64,000 nucleotides of DNA from assembly GCF_003288845.1 (NCBI RefSeq), contig NZ_NHYN01000004.1, forward strand, positions 78,843-142,842, read 5' to 3'. The translations under genes and the position numbers were made by a program. This DNA is from Helicobacter monodelphidis (GTDB taxonomy: Bacteria; Campylobacterota; Campylobacteria; Campylobacterales; Helicobacteraceae). The notes beneath the pieces were generated by a model. The model was not told where the DNA came from and did not search any database. It saw nothing but the letters and a program-made list of their open reading frames with translations. Below are positions 17,878 through 27,735 of this stretch, piece by piece (position 1 is the stretch's first letter; the number at the start of each line of letters is the position of its first letter).

Positions 17878-19843
17878 TATTGACTAATGGCAAAAGTTTT
17901 TCAACAATATTTGAAGCTTCAAAACCAAAGTGCTTAAATAAATCTGTTGCCGGTGCAGATTCTCCAAAGCTTTCCATGCCAAATAAAATATCGGCAAATG
18001 CATACCATTCTAGCCCCCTTGAAGCCTCAATCGCCACTACCAAAGAGTGGTTTGGAAACAACAATTCTTTATATTCCCTATCCCTATGTATCTCTTCTAG
18101 TAATAATTCAAAACATGGTACACTCACGACCTGTACAGCAATAGAATTCTGTTCTAAAAGATGGGCAACTTCAAGCGATAAAGAAACTTCAGAACCGCTG
18201 GAAACAAGCACAATTTTTGGATTCACATCACCCCTTAGAATATAGCCACCTTTTTGCACATTTTCAACAAGGCATTTCTCCATTACCGGAAGATTTTGTC
18301 TCGTTAAAATAAAGGCTGCGGGGGAATTTAAATTTAAAGCAACCCTCCAAGCAGCTACATTTTCATGTGCATCGGCAGGACGAAATGTGTATAGATTTGG
18401 CATTGCACGAAAATGACTCAATTGTTCAATAGGTTGGTGTGTTGCTCCATCTTCACCAACACCAATAGAGTCGTGAGTCCAGATATAGTAACATTTTGCA
18501 CGCATTAATGCGGCAATTCTAACTGATGGTGCAAGATAATCGCTGAATACAAAAAATGTTGCACAATAAGGGAGAAAAAGTCCATAATTAGCAAGTCCAT
18601 TTGTGATTGCACCCATTGCGTGTTCTCTAATGCCAAAGTGCAGATTTCGCCCCAAAGGAAAATCTGCTTCCCCTTGAATGTGTGTATTGTTAGAAGGTGC
18701 AAGATCGGCACTTCCCCCTAAGAAGCCCGGAATTGTTTTAGCAATGGCATTCAGGATTTGTCCATTGCTACTACGCGTTGCAAGCATTTCCCCTTCATTG
18801 AATTGCGGAAAAGTAATGGCATTAAAATCAGGATAAATTAGTTGATGAAACAAATCTTTTTTTGCTTGACTCATTTTTTTGAGTTTCAGATTCCATTGAT
18901 TTTCTAAGGCGTTTCCCATATCCTGCAAAACTCTAAATTTCCATAAAACATCTTCTGGAATATAAAAAGAATCATTAGCACAACAAAAGCCACTTGCTTC
19001 CTTTGATGCAGCAATTTCTTCTGCTCCCAAAGGAGCACCATGTGTTTTGGCTGAACCGCTTAGATTCTTTGAGCCTTTTGCGATAGTGGTGTGAGCAATA
19101 ATTAAGGAGGGTTTATTGGCGATTTTTGCGGCATTGATAGCTGTATTGATAGCGATTGGATCATGTCCATCGCACTCAAAAACTGCCCACCTTTGTGATT
19201 CAAAACGTTGAGTGATATTTTCACTTAAGCTAATACTGCTATCACCTTCAATAGTAATACGATTTGAATCATAAATTACAATTAGCGAGGAAAGATTTAA
19301 ATGCCCTGCGAGAGAACATGCCTCATAGCTAATCCCCTCCTCCAAGTCTCCATCGCCACATAGACAATATATGTCGTGATTAATAATTTCTTGCTCCTCG
19401 TTCAGTAAAGATGCTGCATATTGTCTTGCCATAGCAAATCCTATTGCATTGGCTAACCCTTGCCCAAGCGGACCTGTTGTTATTTCGATCCCATCGGTTA
19501 TGCCATATTCTGGATGACCGGGCGTTAATGAATCAAGTTGCCTAAATGCTTTCAATTCCTCCAGTGGAAGATTAAAGCCCCACAAATGTAGCAAGGAATA
19601 AATTAAAGCTGAAGCATGCCCACCACTAAATACTAAGCGATCGCGATTCAGCCACTTTGGATTCTGTGGCGAAAGTTGCAAATGTAATGTTAAAACACTC
19701 ATTACCTCTGCTAACCCCATAGCAACGCCTGGATGCCCACTTTTTGCATTTTGCACTATATCAGCACTTAGAAAGCGGATACAATTTGCCATTCTTTGAA
19801 TAACAGGAATATCCTCTTGAGTAAGAACTACAGATAAAGACAT
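17870..19843 (-). CDS. tkt: transketolase
   Basis: Thiamine-diphosphate enzyme moving two-carbon ketol units in the pentose phosphate pathway. The 657-residue product is full length. It shows QNAKSGHPGVAMGLAEV, the substrate-binding SGGHASALIYSLLH, the GDGDLEEGISYEA ThDP motif (about 160-172), the pyrimidine-domain FGIREHAMGAI with its Glu (about 400) and THDSIGVGEDGATHQP. AAGGAG sits 7 bp before the ATG. It overlaps addB by 8 bp. Confidence 0.97.
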   Translation of the reverse strand: MSLSVVLTQEDIPVIQRMANCIRFLSADIVQNAKSGHPGVAMGLAEVMSVLTLHLQLSPQNPKWLNRDRLVFSGGHASALIYSLLHLWGFNLPLEELKAFRQLDSLTPGHPEYGITDGIEITTGPLGQGLANAIGFAMARQYAASLLNEEQEIINHDIYCLCGDGDLEEGISYEACSLAGHLNLSSLIVIYDSNRITIEGDSSISLSENITQRFESQRWAVFECDGHDPIAINTAINAAKIANKPSLIIAHTTIAKGSKNLSGSAKTHGAPLGAEEIAASKEASGFCCANDSFYIPEDVLWKFRVLQDMGNALENQWNLKLKKMSQAKKDLFHQLIYPDFNAITFPQFNEGEMLATRSSNGQILNAIAKTIPGFLGGSADLAPSNNTHIQGEADFPLGRNLHFGIREHAMGAITNGLANYGLFLPYCATFFVFSDYLAPSVRIAALMRAKCYYIWTHDSIGVGEDGATHQPIEQLSHFRAMPNLYTFRPADAHENVAAWRVALNLNSPAAFILTRQNLPVMEKCLVENVQKGGYILRGDVNPKIVLVSSGSEVSLSLEVAHLLEQNSIAVQVVSVPCFELLLEEIHRDREYKELLFPNHSLVVAIEASRGLEWYAFADILFGMESFGESAPATDLFKHFGFEASNIVEKLLPLVNNE

Positions 19844-19916
19844 TTAACACTCCTTTTCATTTTCTACATTCTACACAAAAACTGCACAAAAAAGGCTTCA
19901 GAGAGTAAAAAATATG

Positions 19917-20273
19917 CTATTTATTTTTTTTAAAAAGTAACGATAAAGAATTAACGCAATAGCGACGATTCTTCGGCGTAAAACCTTCACCCTCAAAAAT
20001 GTGTCCTAAGTGCCCACCGCATTGCTTGCAAACAATTTCTGTACGTTGTCCGTCCGCATCAAGTTGGTAGGTAATTTGTCCTTCAACAGCTTGGTCAAAA
20101 CTAGGCCATCCACAATGTGAGGGAAACTTATCGCAAGAATTAAATAAGATTGCATCGCATTGTTTGCAATGATACATTCCTGCTTCGTTAAAATGACAAT
20201 ATTCGCCACTAAAGGGTGCTTCTGTGCCTTTATGAAGAATGATATATTCTTCTTCTTTTGTTAATTGTCGCAT
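19917..20273 (-). CDS. msrB: peptide methionine-R-sulfoxide reductase
   Basis: Repairs Met-R-sulfoxide in oxidised proteins. The compact 118-residue product has two CXXC zinc pairs (YHCKQC near residues 35-38 and IVCKQC near 81-84), the CGWPSF substrate loop, GHIFEGEG and the catalytic selenocysteine-equivalent Cys in RYCVNS (about 106). It is a single-domain MsrB, not the MsrAB fusion used by H. pylori. The start lies 12 bp after the stop of the S4-domain gene on the same strand. Confidence 0.94.
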   Translation of the reverse strand: MRQLTKEEEYIILHKGTEAPFSGEYCHFNEAGMYHCKQCDAILFNSCDKFPSHCGWPSFDQAVEGQITYQLDADGQRTEIVCKQCGGHLGHIFEGEGFTPKNRRYCVNSLSLLFKKNK

Positions 20274-20284
20274 ATTCTTCCTCC

Positions 20285-20536
20285 TTATGAAACAATTTTC
20301 TCTACATATTCGTAACTCAACGATTTAGGGACATTTTTTATTTCAGGAATTTTTAAAACCTTAAAGAATTGCGATTTTTCAAAAAAAGCAATTTCAATCA
20401 CATCGCCAACCTTCACATTACGACTTGCTTTGACACAAACTCCATCAATCTTTACAACACGATTATCAATCATATCTTGTGCAATACTTCGCCTCTTGAC
20501 AATATTTGTCGCATTCATAAAGGCATCAATTCGCAT
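20285..20536 (-). CDS. S4-domain RNA-binding protein (Hsp15/RqcP-like)
   Basis: An 83-residue protein that is essentially one S4 domain: MRIDAFMNATNIVKRRSIAQ, then the loop VVKIDGVCVKASRNVKVGDVIEI. Small stand-alone S4 proteins of this type (Hsp15, RqcP) bind ribosomes or stalled large subunits; which role applies here is inference. It heads a two-gene unit with msrB and is divergent from argG. Confidence 0.85.
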   Translation of the reverse strand: MRIDAFMNATNIVKRRSIAQDMIDNRVVKIDGVCVKASRNVKVGDVIEIAFFEKSQFFKVLKIPEIKNVPKSLSYEYVEKIVS

Positions 20537-20584
20537 TTTTTATCCTTTAAGACTTGTTTTCTCAATCGTTTTAATTTTTTATGG

Positions 20585-20590
20585 TAGAAT
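20585..20590 (+). promoter_or_regulatory. -10 element TAGAAT upstream of argG
   Basis: TAGAAT 36 bp before the argG ATG in an AT-rich divergent intergenic region with no clear -35, the usual style of sigma-70 promoters in Helicobacter and Campylobacter. Confidence 0.45.
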
Positions 20591-20626
20591 TATAGCATCT
20601 ATTTTGAGGATTCAAGGAGAGAAGTC

Positions 20627-21892
20627 ATGGCAAAGAAAATCAAAAAGGTGGTTTTGGCGTATTCTGGTGGGTTGGATACAAGTGTGATTCTTAAATGGTT
20701 GGGCGATCATTATGGTTGTGAAGTGATTACTTTCACGGCTGATATTGGGCAGGGTGAAGAATTGGAGCCTGCACGTAAGAAAGCTCTTGAATTGGGTATT
20801 AAGCCTGAACACATATTTATTGAGGATTTAAGAGAGGAATTTATCAGGGATTTTGTTTTTCCTATGTTTCGTGCTAATACAATTTATGAGGGTGAATATT
20901 TGTTAGGCACGAGTATTGCACGGCCCCTTATTACAAAACATCTTATTAAAATCGCTAAACAGGTTGGTGCAGACGCAATTGCGCATGGTGCGACAGGCAA
21001 GGGAAATGATCAGGTACGTTTCGAGCTTGGTGCGTATGCATTAAACCCAAACATTCAAGTTATTGCACCTTGGAGAGAATGGAATCTAAATAGCCGTGAA
21101 AAACTCTTAAGTTATGCTAAAGATGCGAAAATTCCTATTGAAAAGCAGGGGGAGAAGTCGCCTTATTCGATGGATGCAAATATGTTGCATATCAGTTATG
21201 AGGGGCAAATTTTAGAAGACCCTAAAAAAGAGCCTGAAGAGAGTATGTGGCGATGGAGTGTTTCACCGCTAAAAGCACCAAATACACCAGAGGATATTTG
21301 CATTGAATTCAAAAAAGGAGATGGTGTTGCGATTAATGGTAAAAAACTTTCCCCTTGTGCTTTTTGGGATCTTTTAAATCAATTGGGTGCAAAGCATGGC
21401 ATTGGACGTTTAGATTTAGTTGAGAATCGTTATGTGGGTATGAAGTCGCGTGGTTGCTACGAAACTCCTGGAGGAACAATTTATCTTAAAGCTCACCGTG
21501 CAATTGAATCCCTTTGCCTTGATCGCGAGGAAGCCCATCTAAAAGATGAAATTATGCCACGTTATGCTTCTTTGATTTATAATGGTTATTGGTTTTCAAG
21601 AGAAAGAAAGGCATTGCAAAAGCTCATCGATTATACACAAAAAAGAGTGGAAGGGAAGGTGTATCTTAGGCTCTATAAGGGTAATGTGATGGTTTTAGGG
21701 AGAGAATCTGCTTGTTCTTTGTTTAATGAGGCGTATAGCACTTTTGAGGAAGATAGTGTTTATAATCAAAAGGATGCTGCTGGCTTTATCAAACTAAATG
21801 CTTTGCGTTTTATTATTGCAAAAAAGACAAAAACTCATTCAACACAACAAGAGATAAAGAAAAAAAATAAAAAAAAGAAGGATAAAGCATAA
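20627..21892 (+). CDS. argG: argininosuccinate synthase
   Basis: Joins citrulline and aspartate with ATP in arginine biosynthesis. The 421-residue product starts [22 protein letters not shown] with the N-type ATP pyrophosphatase P-loop (SGGLDTS) and carries [16 protein letters not shown] and the substrate-binding [16 protein letters not shown]. The C-terminus is odd: after [13 protein letters not shown] comes a tail of almost only Lys with some Asn and Asp, encoded by two A8 runs (21860-21867 and 21869-21876). AAGGAGA precedes the ATG. The tail overlaps the ribosome-binding site of the next gene. Confidence 0.97.
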   Translation: MAKKIKKVVLAYSGGLDTSVILKWLGDHYGCEVITFTADIGQGEELEPARKKALELGIKPEHIFIEDLREEFIRDFVFPMFRANTIYEGEYLLGTSIARPLITKHLIKIAKQVGADAIAHGATGKGNDQVRFELGAYALNPNIQVIAPWREWNLNSREKLLSYAKDAKIPIEKQGEKSPYSMDANMLHISYEGQILEDPKKEPEESMWRWSVSPLKAPNTPEDICIEFKKGDGVAINGKKLSPCAFWDLLNQLGAKHGIGRLDLVENRYVGMKSRGCYETPGGTIYLKAHRAIESLCLDREEAHLKDEIMPRYASLIYNGYWFSRERKALQKLIDYTQKRVEGKVYLRLYKGNVMVLGRESACSLFNEAYSTFEEDSVYNQKDAAGFIKLNALRFIIAKKTKTHSTQQEIKKKNKKKKDKA

Positions 21893-23328
21893 AAATCACT
21901 CTTAATCAGGAACAACTCCAAAGTATCCAAACTGCATCAAAAATGCGGGTGGGGGAGGTTTTTAAAATTCAAGCTCCTGCAGGGGCTGGAAAAACACTTA
22001 TTTTGTTAGAGATTGCAAGAGTGCTTTCACATTCTTCGTTTCTTTACCTAGCTTTTAATCGCTCTGTTGTAAATGAGCTTGCATCTCTTGTTCCTGCTAA
22101 TATGCAAGCAAAAACAGTTCACTCTTTAGCTTATCAGAAAATTATTTCTGAACACTATCAATCTATAGGGGTGCGTCCTGAATATAAACCCTTAGAAATT
22201 GCTGAAATTTTAGGGATTCGCGATGATTTTGAATTTTTACGACAGATTTCAGAGGGGTTTTATCAGTTTTGTCAAAGCTATTACACCTTAGAGGCATTAG
22301 GAAAAGAAGAACACTCTCAGGCTATAAAAGAGTTTTATTTGTTCTTGAGGGAGGGGAGAATTCCTCTAACGCACTCTTTTTATTTAAAAGAGTATCAATT
22401 GCTTTCACCACAAGAACGGAATTTAGAACGATTTGATTATATTTTATTAGATGAAGCTCAAGATACTAATGATGTAACGCTTGACATTTTCAACTCTGCA
22501 CAAACTCGTAAGATTCTTGTGGGCGATAAGCATCAAAATATTTATTTTTTTAGGGGGGCAATAAATGCGATGGAACAAATTACCGCAGATTATTCCCAGA
22601 CATTAACTTATTCATTTCGTTGTCCGCAAGAACACCTAGATAAGGCTGTTTTCTTTTTAGAGAAATTCAAGCATCAACCTACTCGTATTGTATCTGCTAA
22701 AAATCATATATCAAGTCGTAATCAGCAATCAGCAATTATTACGCGTACAAACGCTAAAATTATTGATATTATTGCTATGACGGAAACTTCTTTTCTTAAA
22801 ACTCTTAAGTCACCACAAGAGATTTTTGCTCTTACCTTAAGTGTATTTTATTTTTATCATCAACAATACCAAAATATTTTTCCGCAATGTACGTGGATTA
22901 AGAAATTTTCTGATTTTGAAGATTTAGAAGAGTATGCAAACTCTATTAAGGATACTGAATTGTGTAATTCTATTTTCATCTTTAAAAAATACCGTCAATA
23001 CTTATTAGATATTTTTAACAAGGCGATGACTTTTTTTCAGCAACCTAGTCGTGGGCAGACTCTGCTCCTCACGGCTCATACCGCTAAGGGTTTAGAATTT
23101 AATCATGTATGCATTGAAGATGATTTTTGTGCTTTAAGTGAACTTTCAGAATATTTTTTTCAATGTAAAAATCCTACACAAAAGGAACGTTTGGAGTATG
23201 AAAATGAAATCAATCTTTATTATGTCGCACTCACACGTTCTTACAATACAATTGTTGATAAAAGTGCGAATGATAAATTTTATGAGGATTTTAAATCATA
23301 CTCTAAATCATCATCAGGGTCTAAGTGA
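21889..23328 (+). CDS. UvrD/PcrA-type superfamily 1 DNA helicase (apparent AUA start)
   Basis: Motifs run in order: a Q-motif-like LNQEQ, Walker A in [13 protein letters not shown] Walker [15 protein letters not shown] (motif III), TYSFRCP (IV), [11 protein letters not shown] (V) and YYVALTR (VI). At about 479 residues it is short for UvrD and closer to small FBH1-like helicases. The first ATG (21943) would cut off LNQEQ and has no ribosome-binding site. The frame is open back to 21886 but holds no ATG, GTG or TTG; ATA at 21889 lies 6 bases after AAGGA and gives a natural (M)KITLNQEQ start. The gene follows argG and overlaps the convergent CDF gene by 49 bp. Confidence 0.82.
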   Translation: MKITLNQEQLQSIQTASKMRVGEVFKIQAPAGAGKTLILLEIARVLSHSSFLYLAFNRSVVNELASLVPANMQAKTVHSLAYQKIISEHYQSIGVRPEYKPLEIAEILGIRDDFEFLRQISEGFYQFCQSYYTLEALGKEEHSQAIKEFYLFLREGRIPLTHSFYLKEYQLLSPQERNLERFDYILLDEAQDTNDVTLDIFNSAQTRKILVGDKHQNIYFFRGAINAMEQITADYSQTLTYSFRCPQEHLDKAVFFLEKFKHQPTRIVSAKNHISSRNQQSAIITRTNAKIIDIIAMTETSFLKTLKSPQEIFALTLSVFYFYHQQYQNIFPQCTWIKKFSDFEDLEEYANSIKDTELCNSIFIFKKYRQYLLDIFNKAMTFFQQPSRGQTLLLTAHTAKGLEFNHVCIEDDFCALSELSEYFFQCKNPTQKERLEYENEINLYYVALTRSYNTIVDKSANDKFYEDFKSYSKSSSGSK

Positions 23329-24167
23329 AGTGTGATGCTCCATTGTTGGGCTTTATCAAGTTCTTTAATTTTGTCTTCGATGTTATGGGCGATTTGATGG
23401 GCATTTGTAAATGAATGCTCAGACTTGAATATCAAGTGTGCTTCTACAAAATTCCAGGAAGCAGAAATGCGTGTACGTAAGAGGTGATAACCCTGAATTT
23501 CAGTCTCTTGCTCAAGGATTTCTTTAATTTGATTGACGTATTTTTGATCTACAGAGTGGTCTAGTAAGATTCTAACAGATTGCAACAATAAAGAATAAGC
23601 ATTGTATAAAATATAGCAGGCAATGATTCCTCCAAAAATAGAATCCACAATTTCCCATCCAGTTATTGCAATAATACTTAAAGCAAAAAGCGTTGCAGCA
23701 TTTGTGAGTAGGTCTGTTTTATAGTGTAAAGCATCTGCTTTAATTACAAGACTATTGGTCTTTTTAGCAACATACAATAAGAAATAAAATAAAAATATTG
23801 TAATAATAAGTGAAAAAATCATTATAGCAATAGAAATATCTAAATACTCAATTGGTTTATCTTGAAATAATTTTTCTATTGCACCATAAAAAATATAGAT
23901 GGCTGAAATTGCAATAATTAAACCCTCTAGGAAACCTGCCAAAGCCTCTATTTTACCTTTACCATAGTTATATTGCTCATTAGCTTTAGATTCAGAGATG
24001 CTGATAGCAAAACTATTAAAAATAGAAATAACAACATCTAGTAAAGAATCAATAGCAGAAGCAAGTAAGCCCACAGAACCGCTTAAGATGCCAGCGATAA
24101 GTTTAACGATTGCAAGTAGGGTAGCAGTGGCAATAGCGACAAAAGTTGCAATTTTTGGTAATGACAT
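23280..24167 (-). CDS. cation diffusion facilitator (CDF) family metal exporter
   Basis: Inner-membrane divalent metal/proton antiporter. The 295-residue product has six TM segments with LLASAIDSLLDVVISI in TM2 (Asp ligands spaced as in the FieF site) and KADALHYKTDLLTNAATL in TM5 (H-x3-D type), then a cytoplasmic ferredoxin-like domain (VNQIKEILEQETEIQGYHLLRTRI) and a tail [13 protein letters not shown]. The site composition suggests Zn or Fe rather than Mn; this is inference. AAAAGGAG lies upstream of the ATG. Confidence 0.92.
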   Translation of the reverse strand: MSLPKIATFVAIATATLLAIVKLIAGILSGSVGLLASAIDSLLDVVISIFNSFAISISESKANEQYNYGKGKIEALAGFLEGLIIAISAIYIFYGAIEKLFQDKPIEYLDISIAIMIFSLIITIFLFYFLLYVAKKTNSLVIKADALHYKTDLLTNAATLFALSIIAITGWEIVDSIFGGIIACYILYNAYSLLLQSVRILLDHSVDQKYVNQIKEILEQETEIQGYHLLRTRISASWNFVEAHLIFKSEHSFTNAHQIAHNIEDKIKELDKAQQWSITLHLDPDDDLEYDLKSS

Positions 24168-24711
24168 TAATGCTCCTTTTAATTTCTATTATTAAAAATA
24201 GAAGATAATAATATTATGTAAAATAGTATTATAGTATTTAATTTTTAAGAATACATAAATACTTAATCGATATTCAATTATTCTTTAAAATTACTTATTT
24301 AAGGAACTTAAAACAGATTTTATTATTAAAAATATTTTAATATTAGGAATATAATTTGTTATTAATAGGAATTTAAAATATATATTATAGTTTTTTATAA
24401 TTATATTTTATTATAAATATGCAAGAAAAATTTTTCCTTTTATGTAAGAGATGAATTTCGTTTGCTACTAGATAAAATCATTAATTATTTAACTAGGTTA
24501 AAACTCCATATTGTATGGCGTAGTTAAAACATACAACTGCTAAAGATAAAATACAATATTAATCATATTTATCGCATATAGATAGCTTGTAAGAATTAAA
24601 AAAATACAAACAACAGGATACAGGAATATCATAAGTTAGGATATAGTTAAAAATTATTAAATAATATGCTATGATTGCAAAAGATGGACAAAATATAAAA
24701 ATAAAACTTTG
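24168..24711. other. AT-rich intergenic spacer with no recognised feature
   Basis: About 545 bases between the CDF start and the hemL terminator. It is very AT-rich, with runs of A and T, and stop codons are dense in all frames. I see no ORF with a ribosome-binding site, tRNA, IS remnant or ordered repeat. It must hold the CDF promoter. It is the longest non-coding stretch in the window. Confidence 0.6.
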
Positions 24712-24754
24712 TGCTTAGCGTTTATGCTAAAGCAACTCAACCAAAGCGGCTGAG
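24712..24754 (-). terminator. tandem hairpins forming the hemL terminator
   Basis: On the minus strand, just after the hemL stop, CTCAGCC pairs with GGTTGAG (24736-24754). Directly after it TGCTTTAGC pairs with GCTAAGCA with one bulged base (24712-24734). A T-rich run (AGTTTTATTTTT) follows, as in an intrinsic terminator. Confidence 0.65.
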
Positions 24755-24776
24755 TCATAGAGCATAATAGAAGTGG

Positions 24777-26063
24777 TTATTTGATTGTTGCTAAAACTTC
24801 TCTTGCAACATTAATGGCCATATCAATGTGTTCTTCTTGCATAGCAGCAGAAATAAAGCCGGTTTCAAATTGAGAACAAGCAAGATAAATACCTTTTTCA
24901 AGGCATGCTTGATGAAATCGAGCGAACATTTGTGTATCAGAACATTTTGCATCATCAAAATTATATACAGGATTTTGGTTAAAGAAGAATCCAAACATAC
25001 TCCCTCTGACTGCTGTTTGTAAAAGGATGCCATTTTCTTGCGCTGCCATTTTGAATCCATCCATTAAGCGATTAGCTAATGTCTCTAGATAATCGTAAAG
25101 GTTTGGATTGCTAATAATTTTACTTAAAGCTACAATTCCAGCCGCCATCGCTACAGGATTTCCGCTAAGGGTTCCTGCTTGATATACCGCACCATCAGGG
25201 CTTAAGAGATTCATAATCTCCTTTCTACCTCCAAATGCACCCACAGGCATTCCACCACCAATCACCTTTCCAAAGGTTGTCAAATCACCTTGAATGCCAT
25301 AAAAAGATTGCGAACCATCTTTAGCTGCACGAAAACCACTCATCACTTCATCTAAAATGAGTAATGCACCTTCTTGCTCGCAAAGGTTTTTGAGTGCCTT
25401 TAAAAAATCTTTTTGTGCAGGAACAAGTCCCATATTACCTGCAATTGGCTCAATAATTACACAAGCAACCTTACCACTTGCCTCAAAGCATTTTTTAACA
25501 CTATCAATATCATTGTAACGTGCAACTAGGGTATGTTGAGTTAGAGATTTAGGGACACCAGGGGAGCTTGGATTTCCAAAAGTCGCTAAACCACTTCCAG
25601 CACTTACCAATAAAGAATCGCTATGTCCGTGGTAGCACCCTTCAAATTTAATAATATCCTCCCTTTGAGTATAAGCCCTTGCAAGACGAATAGCACTCAT
25701 TGTCGCTTCTGTACCACTGCTGACAAATCGAATTTTATCAACACCATCAACCAAAGAGATAATAAGTTTTGCAAGATGTGTTTCAAGTGTTGTCGGTGCT
25801 CCATATCCACAACCTCGTTTGACTGCCTCGATAATTGCCTCTTCAATTTCAGTATCACAATGCCCAAATAAAAGTGGTCCCCAACTTTGTACAAAATCAA
25901 TAAAACGATTACCGTCCTCGTCATATAAATGTACACCCTTTGCGTGATGTATAAACAAAGGAGTTCCACCTACCGCCCTAAAGGCTCTTACAGGGGAATT
26001 CACCCCACCTGGAATAACTTGTTTTGCCTCATTAAAATCATTGAGACTGCATGTTAAATTCAT
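24777..26063 (-). CDS. hemL: glutamate-1-semialdehyde 2,1-aminomutase
   Basis: PLP enzyme forming 5-aminolevulinate for haem synthesis by the C5 pathway. The 428-residue product has the family start [33 protein letters not shown] (PLP phosphate site), the [11 protein letters not shown]sp and the lysine in [17 protein letters not shown] (about residue 267). AAGGAT precedes the ATG, 18 bp after the purH stop, suggesting one purH-hemL transcript ended by the tandem hairpins downstream. Confidence 0.97.
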   Translation of the reverse strand: MNLTCSLNDFNEAKQVIPGGVNSPVRAFRAVGGTPLFIHHAKGVHLYDEDGNRFIDFVQSWGPLLFGHCDTEIEEAIIEAVKRGCGYGAPTTLETHLAKLIISLVDGVDKIRFVSSGTEATMSAIRLARAYTQREDIIKFEGCYHGHSDSLLVSAGSGLATFGNPSSPGVPKSLTQHTLVARYNDIDSVKKCFEASGKVACVIIEPIAGNMGLVPAQKDFLKALKNLCEQEGALLILDEVMSGFRAAKDGSQSFYGIQGDLTTFGKVIGGGMPVGAFGGRKEIMNLLSPDGAVYQAGTLSGNPVAMAAGIVALSKIISNPNLYDYLETLANRLMDGFKMAAQENGILLQTAVRGSMFGFFFNQNPVYNFDDAKCSDTQMFARFHQACLEKGIYLACSQFETGFISAAMQEEHIDMAINVAREVLATIK

Positions 26064-26080
26064 TAGCTAATCCTTAATAT

Positions 26081-27613
26081 TTAGTGATAAAAATGTCGCA
26101 CACCGCTAAAATAAAGTGCAATTTCAAAAGAATCTGCTGATTCTATGACCTCATTATCACGAATTGAACCACCGGGTTCAATAATCGCACTTATTCCTGC
26201 ACTATTTGCGGCTTCTATGCTGTCCTTGAAAGGAAAAAATGCCTCTGATGCTAAGACTGCTCCACTGATATCAAGCTCTAATTCTTGTGCTTTACGCAAC
26301 GCTGCTTTTGTTGCATCGACACGGCTTGTCATACCCATTCCAATTGCAACCATTGTGCTATTTTTAACGTAAACAACACAGTTAGATTTCACCAAAGCCG
26401 CTAAACGATAAGCAATATTTAAATCTTGCATTTCTTGTTCGTTTGCTTTGCGCTTACTCACTTGTTTTGCATTTAGAATCTCTTTACTGCAAACTTTGTC
26501 TGTCTCTTGCAATACAAAACCACCCTCAATATGCTTAAAGTCATAAGCGTCATGCTTAACAAAAAGCCAATCTTTGCCCAACTCAAATAACTTAATTCGT
26601 TTTTTATCTGCAAAAACCTGCAAGGCTTGCTCTGTGATTCTTCCTGCAATAACAATCTCAAAGTAGTGTGAATGGATTTGTTCTGCCAATGCTTTATCGA
26701 TTATGCCATTGACTGCTAAGACACCACCATAGGCGGAAATAGGGTCGCACATTAATGCGGCTTGAAATGAACTCATTAAGGAATCTTTCAGTGCAAAACC
26801 GCATGGATTGCCATGTTTAACAATTGTTATGGCCGGTTTATCGCCAAAGTTTGTCGCGATTTTTAGTGCTTGATTTAAGTCTGTGTGATTATTAAAGCTT
26901 GCCTCGCCCTTCAAACATTTAAAATGCTGACTAAAATAATCTTCAAATTCATAAATTGCTCCTTTTTGATGAGGGTTTTCGCCATATTTTGTCATTGCAA
27001 CTTTCTTTGCACTTATAAAATGTTGTGCCCCAAAACCACCATTAAAACGTTGATTCATATAATTTGCAATTATTGCGTCATAGGCTGCGGTATGTTCAAA
27101 GGCTTGTATCATCATTTGTTGCCGCAATTCAAGATTATTTTTATTTTCTTTTAATGATTTAATAATATTTTCATAATCATTAGGTGAAGTAATAACTAAA
27201 ACAGAAGCAAAATTTTTCGCTGCAGCTCTTATAAGAGTAGGACCACCAATATCAATATTTTCAATAATCTCATCAAAATCTTGTGTACGTTGAATGGTTT
27301 GCTTAAAAGGATAGAGATTTACACAAACAATATCAATGCCTTGAATACCTGCATTTTTTGCTACTTGGCAATCTGATGGTTGATGACGACGAAATAAAAT
27401 TCCGCCATGAATCTTTGGGTGTAAGGTTTTAATGCGTCCATCAAATAATTCTGGAGATTGTGTGTATTCGCTGACTTCTTGTGCGGGAATTCCATTCGCT
27501 TTTAAAATTTCTAATGTTCCACCTGTAGAAAGAATATCATAGCCTAGTTTTAGAAGTTCCTGACCAAAAAATACAATATTGCTTTTATCGCTTACGCTTA
27601 ATAATGCTTTCAT
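26081..27613 (-). CDS. purH: bifunctional AICAR transformylase / IMP cyclohydrolase
   Basis: Catalyses the last two steps of de novo IMP synthesis. The 510-residue product has an N-terminal cyclohydrolase ([45 protein letters not shown]) and a C-terminal transformylase ([13 protein letters not shown], the KHGNPCGFA catalytic Lys-His region, and SDAFFPF-like [13 protein letters not shown]). H. pylori lacks this pathway, so purH here points to an enterohepatic Helicobacter or a relative. The ATG has AAAGG upstream. Confidence 0.97.
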   Translation of the reverse strand: MKALLSVSDKSNIVFFGQELLKLGYDILSTGGTLEILKANGIPAQEVSEYTQSPELFDGRIKTLHPKIHGGILFRRHQPSDCQVAKNAGIQGIDIVCVNLYPFKQTIQRTQDFDEIIENIDIGGPTLIRAAAKNFASVLVITSPNDYENIIKSLKENKNNLELRQQMMIQAFEHTAAYDAIIANYMNQRFNGGFGAQHFISAKKVAMTKYGENPHQKGAIYEFEDYFSQHFKCLKGEASFNNHTDLNQALKIATNFGDKPAITIVKHGNPCGFALKDSLMSSFQAALMCDPISAYGGVLAVNGIIDKALAEQIHSHYFEIVIAGRITEQALQVFADKKRIKLFELGKDWLFVKHDAYDFKHIEGGFVLQETDKVCSKEILNAKQVSKRKANEQEMQDLNIAYRLAALVKSNCVVYVKNSTMVAIGMGMTSRVDATKAALRKAQELELDISGAVLASEAFFPFKDSIEAANSAGISAIIEPGGSIRDNEVIESADSFEIALYFSGVRHFYH

Positions 27614-27646
27614 TGAAAACCTTTGTTTTTAGAAAATCGAGTTTGC

Positions 27647-27652
27647 ATTATA
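27647..27652 (-). promoter_or_regulatory. -10 element TATAAT of purH
   Basis: TATAAT on the minus strand 34 bp upstream of the purH start, within the divergent purH/autotransporter spacer; no clear -35, as is usual in this group. Confidence 0.5.
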
Positions 27653-27684
27653 ACAAAATTAATCTGCTTGTAGGAAAAATTCGT

Positions 27685-27690
27685 TACAAT
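27685..27690 (+). promoter_or_regulatory. -10 element TACAAT of the autotransporter operon
   Basis: TACAAT on the plus strand about 46 bp before the autotransporter ATG, in the same divergent spacer. Weakly supported by position and consensus only. Confidence 0.4.
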
Positions 27691-27735
27691 TCGCATTTAA
27701 TAATGATTTAAGAGGATTTACTAAGGAGGCAAGGA

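Noticed and set aside
17880..18245. 121-codon plus-strand ORF antisense to tkt
   Set aside because: Entirely within the conserved transketolase C-terminal domain; no initiation signal.
21860..21892. Slippage at the A8 runs fusing ArgG to the helicase
   Set aside because: The helicase frame has a TAA at 21883-21885, just after the A runs, so a frameshifted ribosome would stop there. A fusion is not possible.
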